Assembly: GCF_019175385.1 (NCBI RefSeq)
Contig: NC_083342.1
Coordinates: 123,504,376-123,568,375 of the forward strand
Direction: 5' to 3'
Source of the DNA: Lycium barbarum
Lineage: Eukaryota; Streptophyta; Magnoliopsida; Solanales; Solanaceae
DNA: 64,000 nucleotides
Both the position numbers and the translations under genes were made by a program. Positions within the stretch are counted from its first letter, which is position 1; each line of letters begins with the position of its first letter. The notes beneath the pieces were generated by a model that saw nothing but the letters and a program-made list of their open reading frames with translations, did no database searches and was not told where the DNA came from. Positions 13,243 through 24,383 of this stretch are shown one piece after another.

Positions 13243-14519
13243 TGTTACATCTTGGAAATTTTGAGTTGTTTGCATTATGAGTATACTAACGTGATCCTAA
13301 AGTGGACATGAAGTCCTTATAAGGTTAAGGAGAGTACTTGATAACTTTAAGCGCGTATCTTAAGGTTTTGGAGCCACATGAATCGGTGGAAGCTAGTTCG
13401 TCGAAGGAAGGGGAATTTGAGTCATGTTTTGGGAAGATTCCGCATTGATTGAGCTATAGTTTGTTTAGTAATGTCTTGAGGGGTAGCTACAGGGCCCCTT
13501 ATATGGTTAATGAAGTGTTACACAAGTGCCAAGAAGGTTCCATAAGGATTGGAAGTCAAACGAATCGAAGGGAGCAACTTATTGAAAATGGGCAGTTTGA
13601 CGAACCGTAGGGTGTTTGACGGCCCGTCAAATAGTGGATCCACCACCTTGAAACAGTCACAGTGAGGCCTATTTGGCTGGGCTATTTGATGGACCGCAAG
13701 ACGTTTGACGGTCCGTCAAAGTGGACATCAAAATGGCCGACGGGATTTTAAGTGACGCTTTATATATTTCGTTTTGCTTCATTTGGGATCATTATTTCCC
13801 CAAATCAGATCATAGTGCTCTCCAAAACCCTCTCCCCAATTTATAAACTAATCCATGCTAAATCCAAGAGAATCAAGAGATTCAAGTGCTACGAAGCTTA
13901 CTAGGGTTTGTGAAACTCAAGATTTCCTTTGGTGTTTTGGAGACTTCACTTTAGTGGAGTAAGTTGATCCAAGGCTTGTTCTTGTGTGATTAAGGTAAGT
14001 TTTTACATCTCTTGCATATAGTTAAGGTTGTTTTATTGTTGTACCATTTGGTTGAAGGAAGAAAAATGAAAAGAGACCTTCAAGTATGAATTTAAGGATA
14101 TTATGAGCTATAAGTTAACTTGAATTATGATTCCTGGCATGTAAGAATATAATCTTGTTGTGGGTGGTACTAATGATGTTGAGGAAGTGTTGTATACAAA
14201 TGTATATGGAGTTGCATTGAAATTATTATTATGAGTGATCATGAAAAGGAGTTTTGGGCATTGAATAGAGCCTAACTTGAATGAAGTCTCTTAATTATGG
14301 TATTGTTAATAATGTCGTTATTGATTGAGAGTTGTTTTGGAATTTGGTAGAAGTAGATGAAATAGGGGAAATGCTGCCCAATTTTCGCTAGCTCATGAAT
14401 TATACTAGTTTGAACTTAAAAGTGTCTTTGAGACCTAACCTTGGTATGAACCCTCTTGAATGTAGATCCTTCGGGCTTTGGAGGGGAACGTTAAGCAGTT
14501 AAGAAGACATAAAGGTTTG

Positions 14520-15911
14520 TGATACGCTCAAATTACACCTATTAATAGTATAATGCGGACGTTGTCAAATATAGTAACCCAATAAGGTTGGGATCGAATC
14601 CCACAGGGAATATGGTGTGAAAAGGTTACAAACGTCGTAGAATGCTAAATTTAGGTCTAATGTCTTAATCCGATGATTTTGGTAAAAGTTGATTTTTTTA
14701 TGACTAATTTCTAACAAATTGCTTTGGGTGTTAATTTATTGTAAAAAAAAAATTAAGGTTGTGTCCCCGTTAGATAGAGTGTATGATCATGGGTATTGAT
14801 CTTGATATGCTTCCAATGGATCATTATATGAATGCACTTTAATCTCTATATGAATCTCTACTATTTCCCAATAAACAGAGATTATCTCTTTCTATGATTT
14901 TCCCAAATATAAGAAAGTAACTATGAATAACGATTAATTAGGCCAAGTAAATTCTTCTTATTTCTAAGTGAATTTATTAAACAAAGTTTAAAGCTTTGAG
15001 TCCTTGTTATTTATTCTTACCAACCCTAATTATATTCCCAAATAAATTAAAGTTTATGGCTTTAATCAATGTTTGTAACCATTAATTATGAATGAAGAAT
15101 GAAGAATAAGTAAACCCTAATAATCCATTATGTGTATATCAATCACAAACCCAATCACAAAAGACCCATCATTGGGTTCACAACCCTAGTAAGGGAATTT
15201 AGCTACTCATGACAAAGAACAAGAAATAAGAAATTGAAGAATTCATAATTGCTTACTTTGGAAGAAAAGAGGAATTGATAATACTTGAATTGATCTTTGA
15301 ACCTTCAAAAACTAGAAAGTATTTAATGTTCTAAGCCAAAAGTCAAAATATAATAACTGATAACAATTAAAACCCTACAATGGACTATTTATAGGTTTCA
15401 AAACGTAAAATTACAGAATTTGCACTTACTTACCCAGGCGTTACTTATACGGTCCGTACAACTTTTCACGGACCGTATAAGACTTATACAGCCTTCATCC
15501 ATGTGTCTGCAGAGAACAATATGAACTGGCATTCCATGGTTCGTATAACTTTATACGGCTCGTACAATCCTGCCCGTGAAACTTCTTCCAACCTTCGTCA
15601 CATCAACTTATACGGCCCGTACAATATTGTACAGTCCGTATAAGTGTTCGTGGTTCAGCATCTCTCCACTGTGACATTCTGTTGATTTGCCAACTTTTGT
15701 ACGACCACAGATACGGTCCGTACAACTTTCTACAGACCGTGAAAATCAAGCTTCAGTGCAACTTTTCTGTAACTTCTAATTCTTGAACCCGAACTTTCCG
15801 ATTTACCTGAAACATGACAAAAACACATCAAAACAACACATACTTGCCTAAAAAACAAGTAAAAATTCTCATAAAAGAGTATCAATTGTGCCACAATTTC
15901 CCGGCACATCA
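14520..15911. mobile_element. Solo LTR (family C) nested in LTR A
   Basis: It runs from TGATACGCTCAAATTACACC to TTTCCCGGCACATCA, with flanks GTTTG (14515-14519) and GTATG (15912-15916), a 5-bp duplication with one mismatch. It is about 1.39 kb with no coding capacity. Four ACGG(N)CCGT-type words lie at 15444-15730; those at 15444-15481 form a near-perfect 14-bp stem. Its orientation cannot be told from the ends. Confidence 0.8.
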
Positions 15912-16560
15912 GTATGTAAGGCTAACCCTTTATTTCTTAAGGCATGATTCCTTGTTGTGAACCTATACATGATATCCATTTTTTTTAATTTAAAGGTCAC
16001 TAGGCTTTTTGTCACCTAGTGACTATTTTATTAATAATAAAGAGGAACTAAACAAACTCAGAAGTGTATGCAAATAAGAGAGAGAAACGCAAAATAAGAA
16101 AGAGAAAAGCAAAAGACTACAGGTGCTCTTGTTCTTCACTTATGCTGTTGATTGCGCTTTTTCCTGATAGCTTCAAAAATAGCTTCTATCCCTCTGCTTA
16201 TTGCTTTGTATTTTCGGTAATGACCATCTGTCTTATTCATTTGAGCTGATTGTGAATTGTTGATTTTTATTCCAAAAGTACCCGTTGTGAGATACTTGCA
16301 ATTTGCTGATTTTGTGTTTCTGGGTTTCCTGAATATGCAATGTTGAGATTGTTGTGCTGGTGTATCTTGGCTGGTGTTTCTTGTTTGGCCCTTTCTTTAC
16401 TCCTTGAAAATGTGTTGTGAGGTTTTCCATCATTTTCTGTCCAATAGAATGGACACCCCAGAGTGCTCCATTCCCTTATTCATTTGAGAAGTTTGATCCT
16501 GTTTCCTGATCTCCCCCCTTTATCCTTCCTCTTGATACTTTGTATTCTCCGGTCTGTCCA

Positions 16561-19500
16561 TTATCTCTTGCAATATCTGATCCTTAGGTAAGGTATACTA
16601 CTCTTATCACTGTTAATCAGTTTCCTTCCCCAAGTTTCCATTTCCATGAAGTTATTAGCAATGTACTCCCCTCTATCCAGAGCCAAGTTAGCAAGAAAAT
16701 CTGCAAGTTTGTTACCCTCTCTGAAGACATGAGTGATCACAATTGTTCTTCTTCCCATGATTCTCCATATTTCCTCCATTATACTAATGATTTGCCAAGG
16801 ATAATTCCATTTCTTCTCTGTTATATTCTTCATCAGCAGAGAGTCGGTCTCCACAACCATTTGAGGAATATCCATCCTATCCATATACTTAAAAGCTTGT
16901 AAAATAGCTTCAGCTTCAGCTTGAGTATTGGAATAAATGCCATCCTTCATCTCTTGTGCTTGAGCATAGATCAGGTTTCCCTCTGAATTTCTTATACAAA
17001 AACTCCATGAACTTTTGCCTGGATTTCCTCTAGATGCCCCATCAGTGTTGCACTTTATCCACCCTGTGTCTGGAGGTTTCCATTGAATTTGACTCATCTT
17101 TATATGTGGGGAATATGCATGCAAGGCCTTAATCAGATCAAACCAACTATAAGGAGAATATCTAAAGTTTTTCCTTCTAGTTTTCATGAACAAGGTTAAA
17201 GTATGCATAATCTGGTATTTTAACTTATAAAAAGACACTTTTCCTCCATGTAGTATTTTGTTCCTCCTCTTCCATAATTCCCACACTATAATTGCTGGTA
17301 CAATTTGGTATATTTTCCTGATATGTTGATTCACTCTTGCCTCCCATCATGTGGATATCACCTGAGATAGTTGCATACCTGTTATATTGAAACCAGCAGG
17401 ACCAGAAAAGTATTTCCAGATTGCTTGAGCCAAATTAGAATGTAAGAATACATGTGCTATAGTCTCCTCATGGGTTATCTCACAACAACTACATCTGGAC
17501 GCAAATTGGAAACCCCACTTTTTCAAAGTATCATCAAGTGGCAACTTGGATTTCCAGAGCTTCCACATAAAGAAATTTATCTTTATAGGTAACCCCTTGA
17601 TCCACATGTAATCATATAGTTTATTAGGATCTCTTTTTTGTCTCACCACCTGATATGCAGAACTTACAGAGAAAGTACCTCTTGTGTCCCTTTTCCAGTA
17701 TGCTTTATCTACTTGCTCCTCTCCAGTAGGTGGCTTAACATACTGTAAAATGTGATTAGCAAACTCATTAGGTACCAATTCCCTTATCTTCTCTTCCTTC
17801 CATCTTCCTCCCTCTTGTACTTCTTTAACTAATACTACAGCAAAATCACAAGGGTAATTAGGAGGCATATTATGAACTAAGGCTCCTTTTCCAGTCCAAT
17901 TATCTAACCAGAAATAGGAGTTTCCTTGTTTCAATTGCCACCAAATATCTTGATCAATAGTATCCCTACACTGTAGCATTTTTTTCCACACATATGTTCC
18001 TCCTTTCCATGGTGCTAAGACTGCATTATTCTTCTTCAAGTATTTGTTACTCATGTAAGTTCTCCACAGAGATTGCTTTGTTCTAAAGCTCCACCATAGC
18101 ATGGCAAACAAAGCTTTAGACATATCCTGTAAGCACCTAAATCCCATTCCACCCTCTTCCTTAGGATGGCACAATTCTGTCCAAGAAACCCAGTGTTTGC
18201 TTGAAATTCCCACAGAATTACTCCAAAAAAACTTAGCAAATAGCCTATGTATTTGAGCAAAGACCCCAGAAGGAGGGTCACAGGCTGATAGTAAGTGGAT
18301 AGGCATACTCTGAAGAACGTGATTAATAAGAGTAGTTCTTCCCCCAATTGACAATAGTTTCCCGGTCCAAGAATTTAACCTATTTTGGATCTTCTGAGTT
18401 ATCTTCTTAAAGTGGTCAATTCTCCTCCTCCCATGATAAATAGGTACTCCAAGATAAATAAAAGGGAACTCTTTTCTGGGAATACTGGTACAATCAACAA
18501 CACTGTTGGACAATGTTTGTGAGACTGCAAATACACAGCACTCTTTTCTTTGTTAATTTTTTGGCCACTAATCCTCTCATACTCTGCCAAGGTGTCCATG
18601 ACAAGCTTCAAGGTTTGGGGTTGTGTAGAAGTGAAAATAATAGTATCATCTGCATATGCTAAATGATTAATATATGGACTCCATTTTGGCATTCCATATC
18701 CTACATACCCTTCATTCTTATGAAGACTATTTAAAGCTCTTGTCATACATTCTGCTGCTAAGATGAATAAAGTAGGAGATAGAGGATCCCCTTGCTTCAC
18801 TCCTCTTGAGGATTTAAAGAAACCCTGAGCCTGTCCATTGATCAAAATTGAGTACCAATTATTTGATAGAATCCTATATACCATGTCTATCAACATTTCT
18901 CCAAACCCCATTTTCCTAAGCACTTTTGCAAGAAAAAGCCAGGACACTCTATCATATGCCTTTGCCATATCCAGTTTAATAACTGTATTGGCTGGTTTAC
19001 CCCTTATTCTTATCTCATGAACTATTTCTTGTACGAGAATGATATTTTCCACAATGCTTCTACCTTTCACAAATCCTGTCTGCTGAGGTGAAATTAGTTG
19101 TGGAAGTAATTTCACCAATCTCTCATGAATAATTCTGGAGAACACTTTATTGATAAAATTGCTAAGGCTAATTGGTCGTAGATCAGAACATGTGACCACC
19201 TCCTTTTTCTTAGGTAGTAATACCAGGTTAGTGCTAGTAACATACCTTGGAAGCTCATGCCCACAGAAGAATGAATGCACCATACAAATGGTATCCTTAG
19301 CAATAATATTCCATGCTGCCTGAAATAATTTTCCGGTATACCCATCTGGACCCCCTGCACTATTAGCATTTAAACCAAATACTGCATTTTTAATCTCTTT
19401 CTCCCCAGGAAACTCATGAATCTCTCTGTTTTGGTGTTCTGTTATTATTTTTGGAATATGGTTCAGAAGTGCAAAATCAGTAGCTTCAGTTTCAGCTGTG

Positions 19501-20717
19501 AACTGATTCTGAAAGAAATTAATAGCTTCCCTAGAAATATCCTCTTCTCTATCCAACCACACTCCATTCTTGTTTTGAATTCTAGTAATTTGCAATTTCT
19601 TCCTCTTTCCTTGCACATGTGCATGGAAAAATTTTGTGTTTCTGTCTCCATCCATAAACCATTGCATACCAGATTTTTGTTTCCAGAATTGCTCCTCTAT
19701 AGCATAGAATCTAATGAGATCTGCTTGTCCTTTCTGCAACCTTTCCCTATTAGCACTGGTAGGACTCTCTTCGAACTCTTGTTCATAAACTTTAACCACT
19801 TCTTCCAAAGTAGCTATCTGCCTGAAAATATCCCCAAATGTATCTCTACTCCATTTAGACAATACTTTACGCAATTTCTTTAGCTTGCTATGAAAATTAT
19901 AGAAAGGATCCGAACCATGATACCCTATCCAATTATTTCTCACAACATCTAGGAAAAAAGGATGCCCAGTCCAGAAATTTAAAAATCTGAAAGATTTCTT
20001 AATTGCTCTACTATCCTCCTTACAAGTGATTAGTAAAGGAGAATGGTCAGATCCTTGTTTGATAAAGTGTTCAACTTCACAATTAGGATATAACTCCTGA
20101 AACCCTTGATTAGCAAGACACCTGTCCAGCCTCTTGAAAATACATTGCTCATCTGATCTCCCATTCCACCAAGTATACATGCTGCCCTTGAAACCCAAAT
20201 CTGAAAGCTGACATATATTAATACATTGATTGAAGTCTTCTACTTCCACAAATGGGACTTCCAGCCCTCCAAATTTCTCACATTCATCTACTATCACATT
20301 AAAATCCCCTCCAACAAGCCAAGGCGAGTTAATGTTACAAGATATATGGTATACATCATTCCACAATGCCCTCCTTTTTGCTCTATTTGTGCTAGCATAT
20401 ATCATGGTTATAGTGATCTCCTGTCCTCCATCTAAACATGTCAACTTCATGGACAAAAGCTGGTCAGTATCTAGCTGAAGCTCCACCTGGTATCCCTCTT
20501 CTACAAATAACCAGATTTTTCTATTAATATTATGCCATGCAGTTGCCATTCCCACCCATAATTTGTACATCTCAATGTGTCTTATATGCTGAAAAGGTTC
20601 CATCAATGCAATAAAATTGAACTTCTTCTGTCTGTGTAACATCACCTCTCTTTCAAAAGCTTGCTGAGTGTTAACAGATCTAATGTTCCATATGAGTGCA
20701 CTATTCATTGAGAACAT
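16561..20717 (-). pseudogene. LINE ORF2: endonuclease, reverse transcriptase and RNase H
   Basis: Domains in order on the minus strand: apurinic-type endonuclease (NIRSVNTQ, LVGGDFNVIVDE, GSDHSPLL); reverse transcriptase (KLDMAKAYDRVSW, RGVKQGDPLSP, catalytic YADD near 18640); a zf-RVT region (FSVSSAYQVV, FFMWKLWKSKLP); RNase H with CNTDGASRGNPG, the second acidic block AEAEAILQAF, and VETDS. One frameshift lies near 18510, just after the RT, and an in-frame TGA lies at 17347-17349. Otherwise the frame is open. Such RNase H domains at the end of ORF2 are known in plant L1 elements. The start ATG overlaps the ORF1 stop. Confidence 0.92.
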
Positions 20718-22823
20718 TTAGATTTAGAAGTAGTTTTCCTTGTTTGTACACCCCCTATATTTATTGGGGGTACACTTTTTTCCTTTGTCTGTTTCTTGTT
20801 TGCCTCCTTTTTGTTTTTTAGTAGGTGCCTTGGTGATATGCCTCCTTTCTTCATGGCCTGCTGCATATCAATTGTTGTGACATGATATTCTACCTCATCA
20901 TCATCACCAATATCAATGTTGTTGTGTTTCTCTTTTGCAGGTGAAGGTTCTACAGGATCAATACCTTTGGATATTACCAGTTGATTTAGCTCCTTTGTAC
21001 CTTCCACTTTGCCCAATTGTTCCTCTTTGTTGTTGTGTTCAGTGGCAGTCTGCGGTAAGTTCTCCACCATTTCTTCATTTGATGACAACTTTTCTGTTTT
21101 CTTTTCAGGTGGTGCATGATTATTTTCATTTATATTATCAACACCCTCTATCTCACCAGCTGCCAGATCACAAATATCATCAGGGGGTTTGTCCGGAACT
21201 TTATTCAGATCAACATCATGTATTACTTTCTCCTTCTCGTGGTTATTTTCTGCCATCATTGTTTCCATTGCATCTTTAGGTGGAGCACTGATTATTTCAC
21301 TCTGAATATGTTGTGTTTGAGAATTATCCTTGTCATTGTTCTTCCTCTTATCATCATTTTGGAATTTCTGCCCCATATTCTCCAGTTGTTGTATCTTAAT
21401 GCTGCTAATTTCCTCATTGATTTCTTTGTTGCTGATTGTCTCATTGGTGCTACTGCCTTCCTCGTTGTCCTCTTTGCTACCCTTTTTACTATTTGAAATA
21501 CTCCCCTCTGTTGACTGACTAGTTACTTCTACTGCAGATTCTTGGGTCTTACCAAATGAGGCTTCCACCCATTGTTTTGCAGTCTCCGTCTTCTTTTCTT
21601 CTTGTCCAGGAACTATTTCAATGGATTGATCCTCTTCCTATGTGGTAAGTGTCTCAAAGTTGTTGACTGTATTAATCTGCTGCTTTTTATGTTCTCACCA
21701 GAATTGTTTTGTTGATTATTAATTCTTTGCACCTCCTCCTTATTCAAGATTTTCTTCTTCTTGTTTTGTACCACATTCCATTCCATCTTAGCATTGTTTC
21801 CTTGATTGTTTGAATTTTTCCCATTTGGAACAAACTTAACAGTTTTATCATGCTCCTTTTTGTGCTCCTTATTTTGCTTATGATTAGTCTCCTTCTTATG
21901 CTCATTGTTTTGCTTTTGAATGACTTGTTGATCCTTATTTTGCTGCTGCTTTGGGTTTTCAGAATCATTTGTAGTATCTGCCTTTGGATCTTCTTTTTTG
22001 GGCTTAAATTCTGGATGAACAACCTAGCAACCATTCACATCTTGTCCTTGTAATTTACACTTTGTGCAATATTTGGGAAGATGTATTGTATTCTTTGCCA
22101 TTTCGATTTTATCTCCCCAGTCTCCTCATCTACACAACTTATATGTATTCTCTTTGGCAACTCCTTTAATAAATTAACTTCCACTTTCACACGAGCACAA
22201 CTTGGTCTAGTTTGGTTTTTGGTAGCTTTATCAACCACCAATGGTGTGCCCACTGCCTGAGCCATTGAGAACATTGATTCTTTATCAAAGAGATTGGTAG
22301 GTAATCCAGGGAAAGAGATCCATGCTACTGCAGTTGTTGTTTCCCCCTCCGGATTAAACCATGGATCCCATATAAGAAAACGTACTAGATATACTCTTCC
22401 TCTAGGTTGTAATTCAAAAGCACCTGATGTAAGTGCTGCATAGTCCTCCATTAATGATAACCGAACCAAAATGTGCCTCTCTTCTAAAAATCCAATAGTG
22501 CATCGACCTTTTATCCCCAGTTGAATTGGAAGGATATTTTGCAATTCGTGTAAATCAGGACGACCATATGAGAATTTCGCTATTACAACATATTTTAAAT
22601 TTTGACGGCGCGCGAATTCATCAAACTCCTTCTTTGTCCACGCAATTGTAGGTTCCCTATTCAAATATGTGATCGGTTTAAGATTGAAATCTTCAACTAT
22701 TTCAGGAGGTTGTAAAACCTGTGCATAGTTAAGGGCTGATGTACTGTCTGGTGTAGTTTTTGGTAAAGTAGGGGGCAAACCAGCCACCGGTGGAGGTGGC
22801 TGGCCGCCGGCCACAGTGTCCAT
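20705..22823 (-). pseudogene. LINE ORF1: DUF4283-type RNA-binding protein with broken zinc knuckle
   Basis: The start ATG is at 22821-22823 (MDTVAGGQPP). An upstream ATG at 23016-23018 lies outside the element. The N-terminal part (to 22035) has the DUF4283 pattern of plant LINE ORF1, e.g. RHILVRLSLMEDYAAL and WISFPGLPTNLFD. The frame then shifts. In the next frame a CX2CX4(H to Q)X4C knuckle reads CTKCKLQGQDVNGC and is followed at once by a stop. The charged Asn/Lys/Glu-rich tail continues to 20705, ending KSKCSQ. In a working element ORF1 coats LINE RNA. Here at least one frameshift and stops break it. Confidence 0.82.
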
Positions 22824-23755
22824 GAGTTTAGGTTTAGTGTTTTTAATTGATTGTTTTGGAAGAGAGAGAAGGGAGCATCGTTTTCCGTGAGCACTCTTGC
22901 ACTCTTGCAAATGTCTTGTTATTATACATGATATCCATAACATACCTATTCTTAGAAATTCTAGGAGCTCATAATTCTCAAGGTTCTTATAATATTGTTG
23001 ATAAATGTTCTCTATCATAATGATGATTATGATGATTCTATAATGGCAATCGGAGGTTCACCGATCTTATGTCACTCTGATAGAGTCGTAAAGTTTCCTT
23101 TGGATTCTCATGTACACTATCTATATATTTATGTATTTTCTCACACCGAACAGCGCTATAGTCGGCGGGGTACGACACCTATTGTGCATACCATTGCAGT
23201 TGGGTACGAATAATACCGAGCCTTGCTATGCCCGGGTACGGATAACACCGAGCCTTATTATGGCCGGGTACGGATGACACCGAACCTATATGGTCGGGTA
23301 TGGTATTGCTATATGTATATGTATATGTATGGAAGGTTTTTTTTAGAGAAAGGGGTAAGTAGGTGTGATGTAACGTCTCAAGAGGTATAAGTGGCTTTTC
23401 TATCTTATGTTATCCTTCATGTTTTTATCATGTTATCACTTATGCCTTACATACTCAGTACATTGTTCGTACTGACGTCTTTTTGTTTGTGGACGCTGTG
23501 TTTATGCCCGCAGGTGGACAGGGAGACAGACTCGACCCTTAGGCTTATCAGAGATTGTCTAGAGGAGCTCCATTAATTCGGAGCTGCAGCCGTTAGTACT
23601 ATTCTTTTGTGTATTTATATGGGCATGGCGGGGCCCTGTCCTATCTTTATGATGTTACATACTCTTACTAGAGGCTCGTAGACAGTCGCGTATAGCTAGA
23701 TGTCTCTCAGCCTTGTCGGCTCATATTTTGTTTATTATTTTGATAGCCTTGCCGG

Positions 23756-23757
<2 letters not shown>

Positions 23758-23794
<37 letters not shown>
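23758..23794. repeat. TA microsatellite in LTR A
   Basis: About 18 TA units within the interrupted LTR. Confidence 0.95.
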
Positions 23795-23796
<2 letters not shown>

Positions 23797-24383
23797 GCAT
23801 AATTGATGACGTTGATATAAAGGTGCCTTAGCCCGATGAGATTTGTATTATTGATGCATAGGAATTGCGAGTTAGCTATGCGGCTCACCTGGATATGATT
23901 GTGAAGGTATGATGAGGGGTGCTCGGTGAGCTAGTTCCAAGTGCCCGTCATGGCCCTCCGGTTGGGTCGTGACAGTTCGACTTCCGTAATTCTAGTTAAA
24001 ATCTGATTATCGTTACTGTATTATCATGGGATTGATTTCAAACAATGCTAATACCGCTAATAATGTGGCAAATAGTTCTAATACCAACACTGAAGGTTTT
24101 AGTCCATTTTCTCTAGATCCTTCCCATGTCTTTCATGTACATCCTTCTAATAATCCTGGTAGTCAGTTAGTAGCTATTCCTTTTAGTAGTTGTGGCTTTG
24201 TCACATGGAGAAGCAGCATGTTGACTTCTCTTTCAGCTAAGAACAAATTAGGATTAATTGATGGTAGGAATGGTAAACCTACATATGAAAATTCACTTTA
24301 CATCCCATATTAGGAGAGGTACAATGACATAGTTAAGGCTTGGATCACCAACTCAGTGTCTAGGGAAATAACTACTAGTGTTG

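Larger units (their letters stand above)
15980..22922 (-). mobile_element. Full-length L1-type LINE with 16-bp target duplication
   Basis: The 16-bp direct repeat TATACATGATATCCAT lies at 15964-15979 and 22923-22938. Both repeats belong to LTR A, whose sequence resumes across the insertion. The 3' tail on the minus strand is the A-rich run opposite T's at 15980-15986. The 6.94-kb element holds ORF1 (20705-22823) and ORF2 (16561-20717), overlapping by 13 bp, and ORF2 ends in RNase H. A small inverted repeat (15998-16024, GTCACTAGG / CCTAGTGAC) lies in the 3' untranslated part. With its 5' end present it is unusually complete for a LINE. Confidence 0.95.
13243..23974 (-). mobile_element. Solo LTR (family A), reverse orientation, itself holding a solo LTR and a LINE
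   Basis: Read on the minus strand it starts TGTCACGACCCAACCGGAGG at 23974 and ends CCAAGATGTAACA at 13243. Flanks are GTTCC (13238-13242) and GTTCG (23975-23979), a 5-bp target duplication with one mismatch. Removing the two inner insertions leaves about 2.38 kb, close to the 2.54 kb of the related LTR at 24384-26927; both share the start block and a CATAAGCC-type internal block (23430-23500 against about 24840-24915). No internal retrotransposon domain exists, so it is a solo LTR. It carries paired TTTGACGG(C/T)CCGTCAAA palindromes (13600-13720) and a TA run at 23758-23794. Confidence 0.85.

Noticed and set aside
16064..16249. 61-aa plus-strand ORF
   Set aside because: It lies antisense to the LINE 3' untranslated region, without family similarity.
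20935..21518. Plus-strand hydrophobic ORFs (126 aa and others) resembling membrane proteins
   Set aside because: They are antisense to the Lys/Glu/Asn-rich ORF1 tail of the LINE, which forces hydrophobic codons on the other strand.
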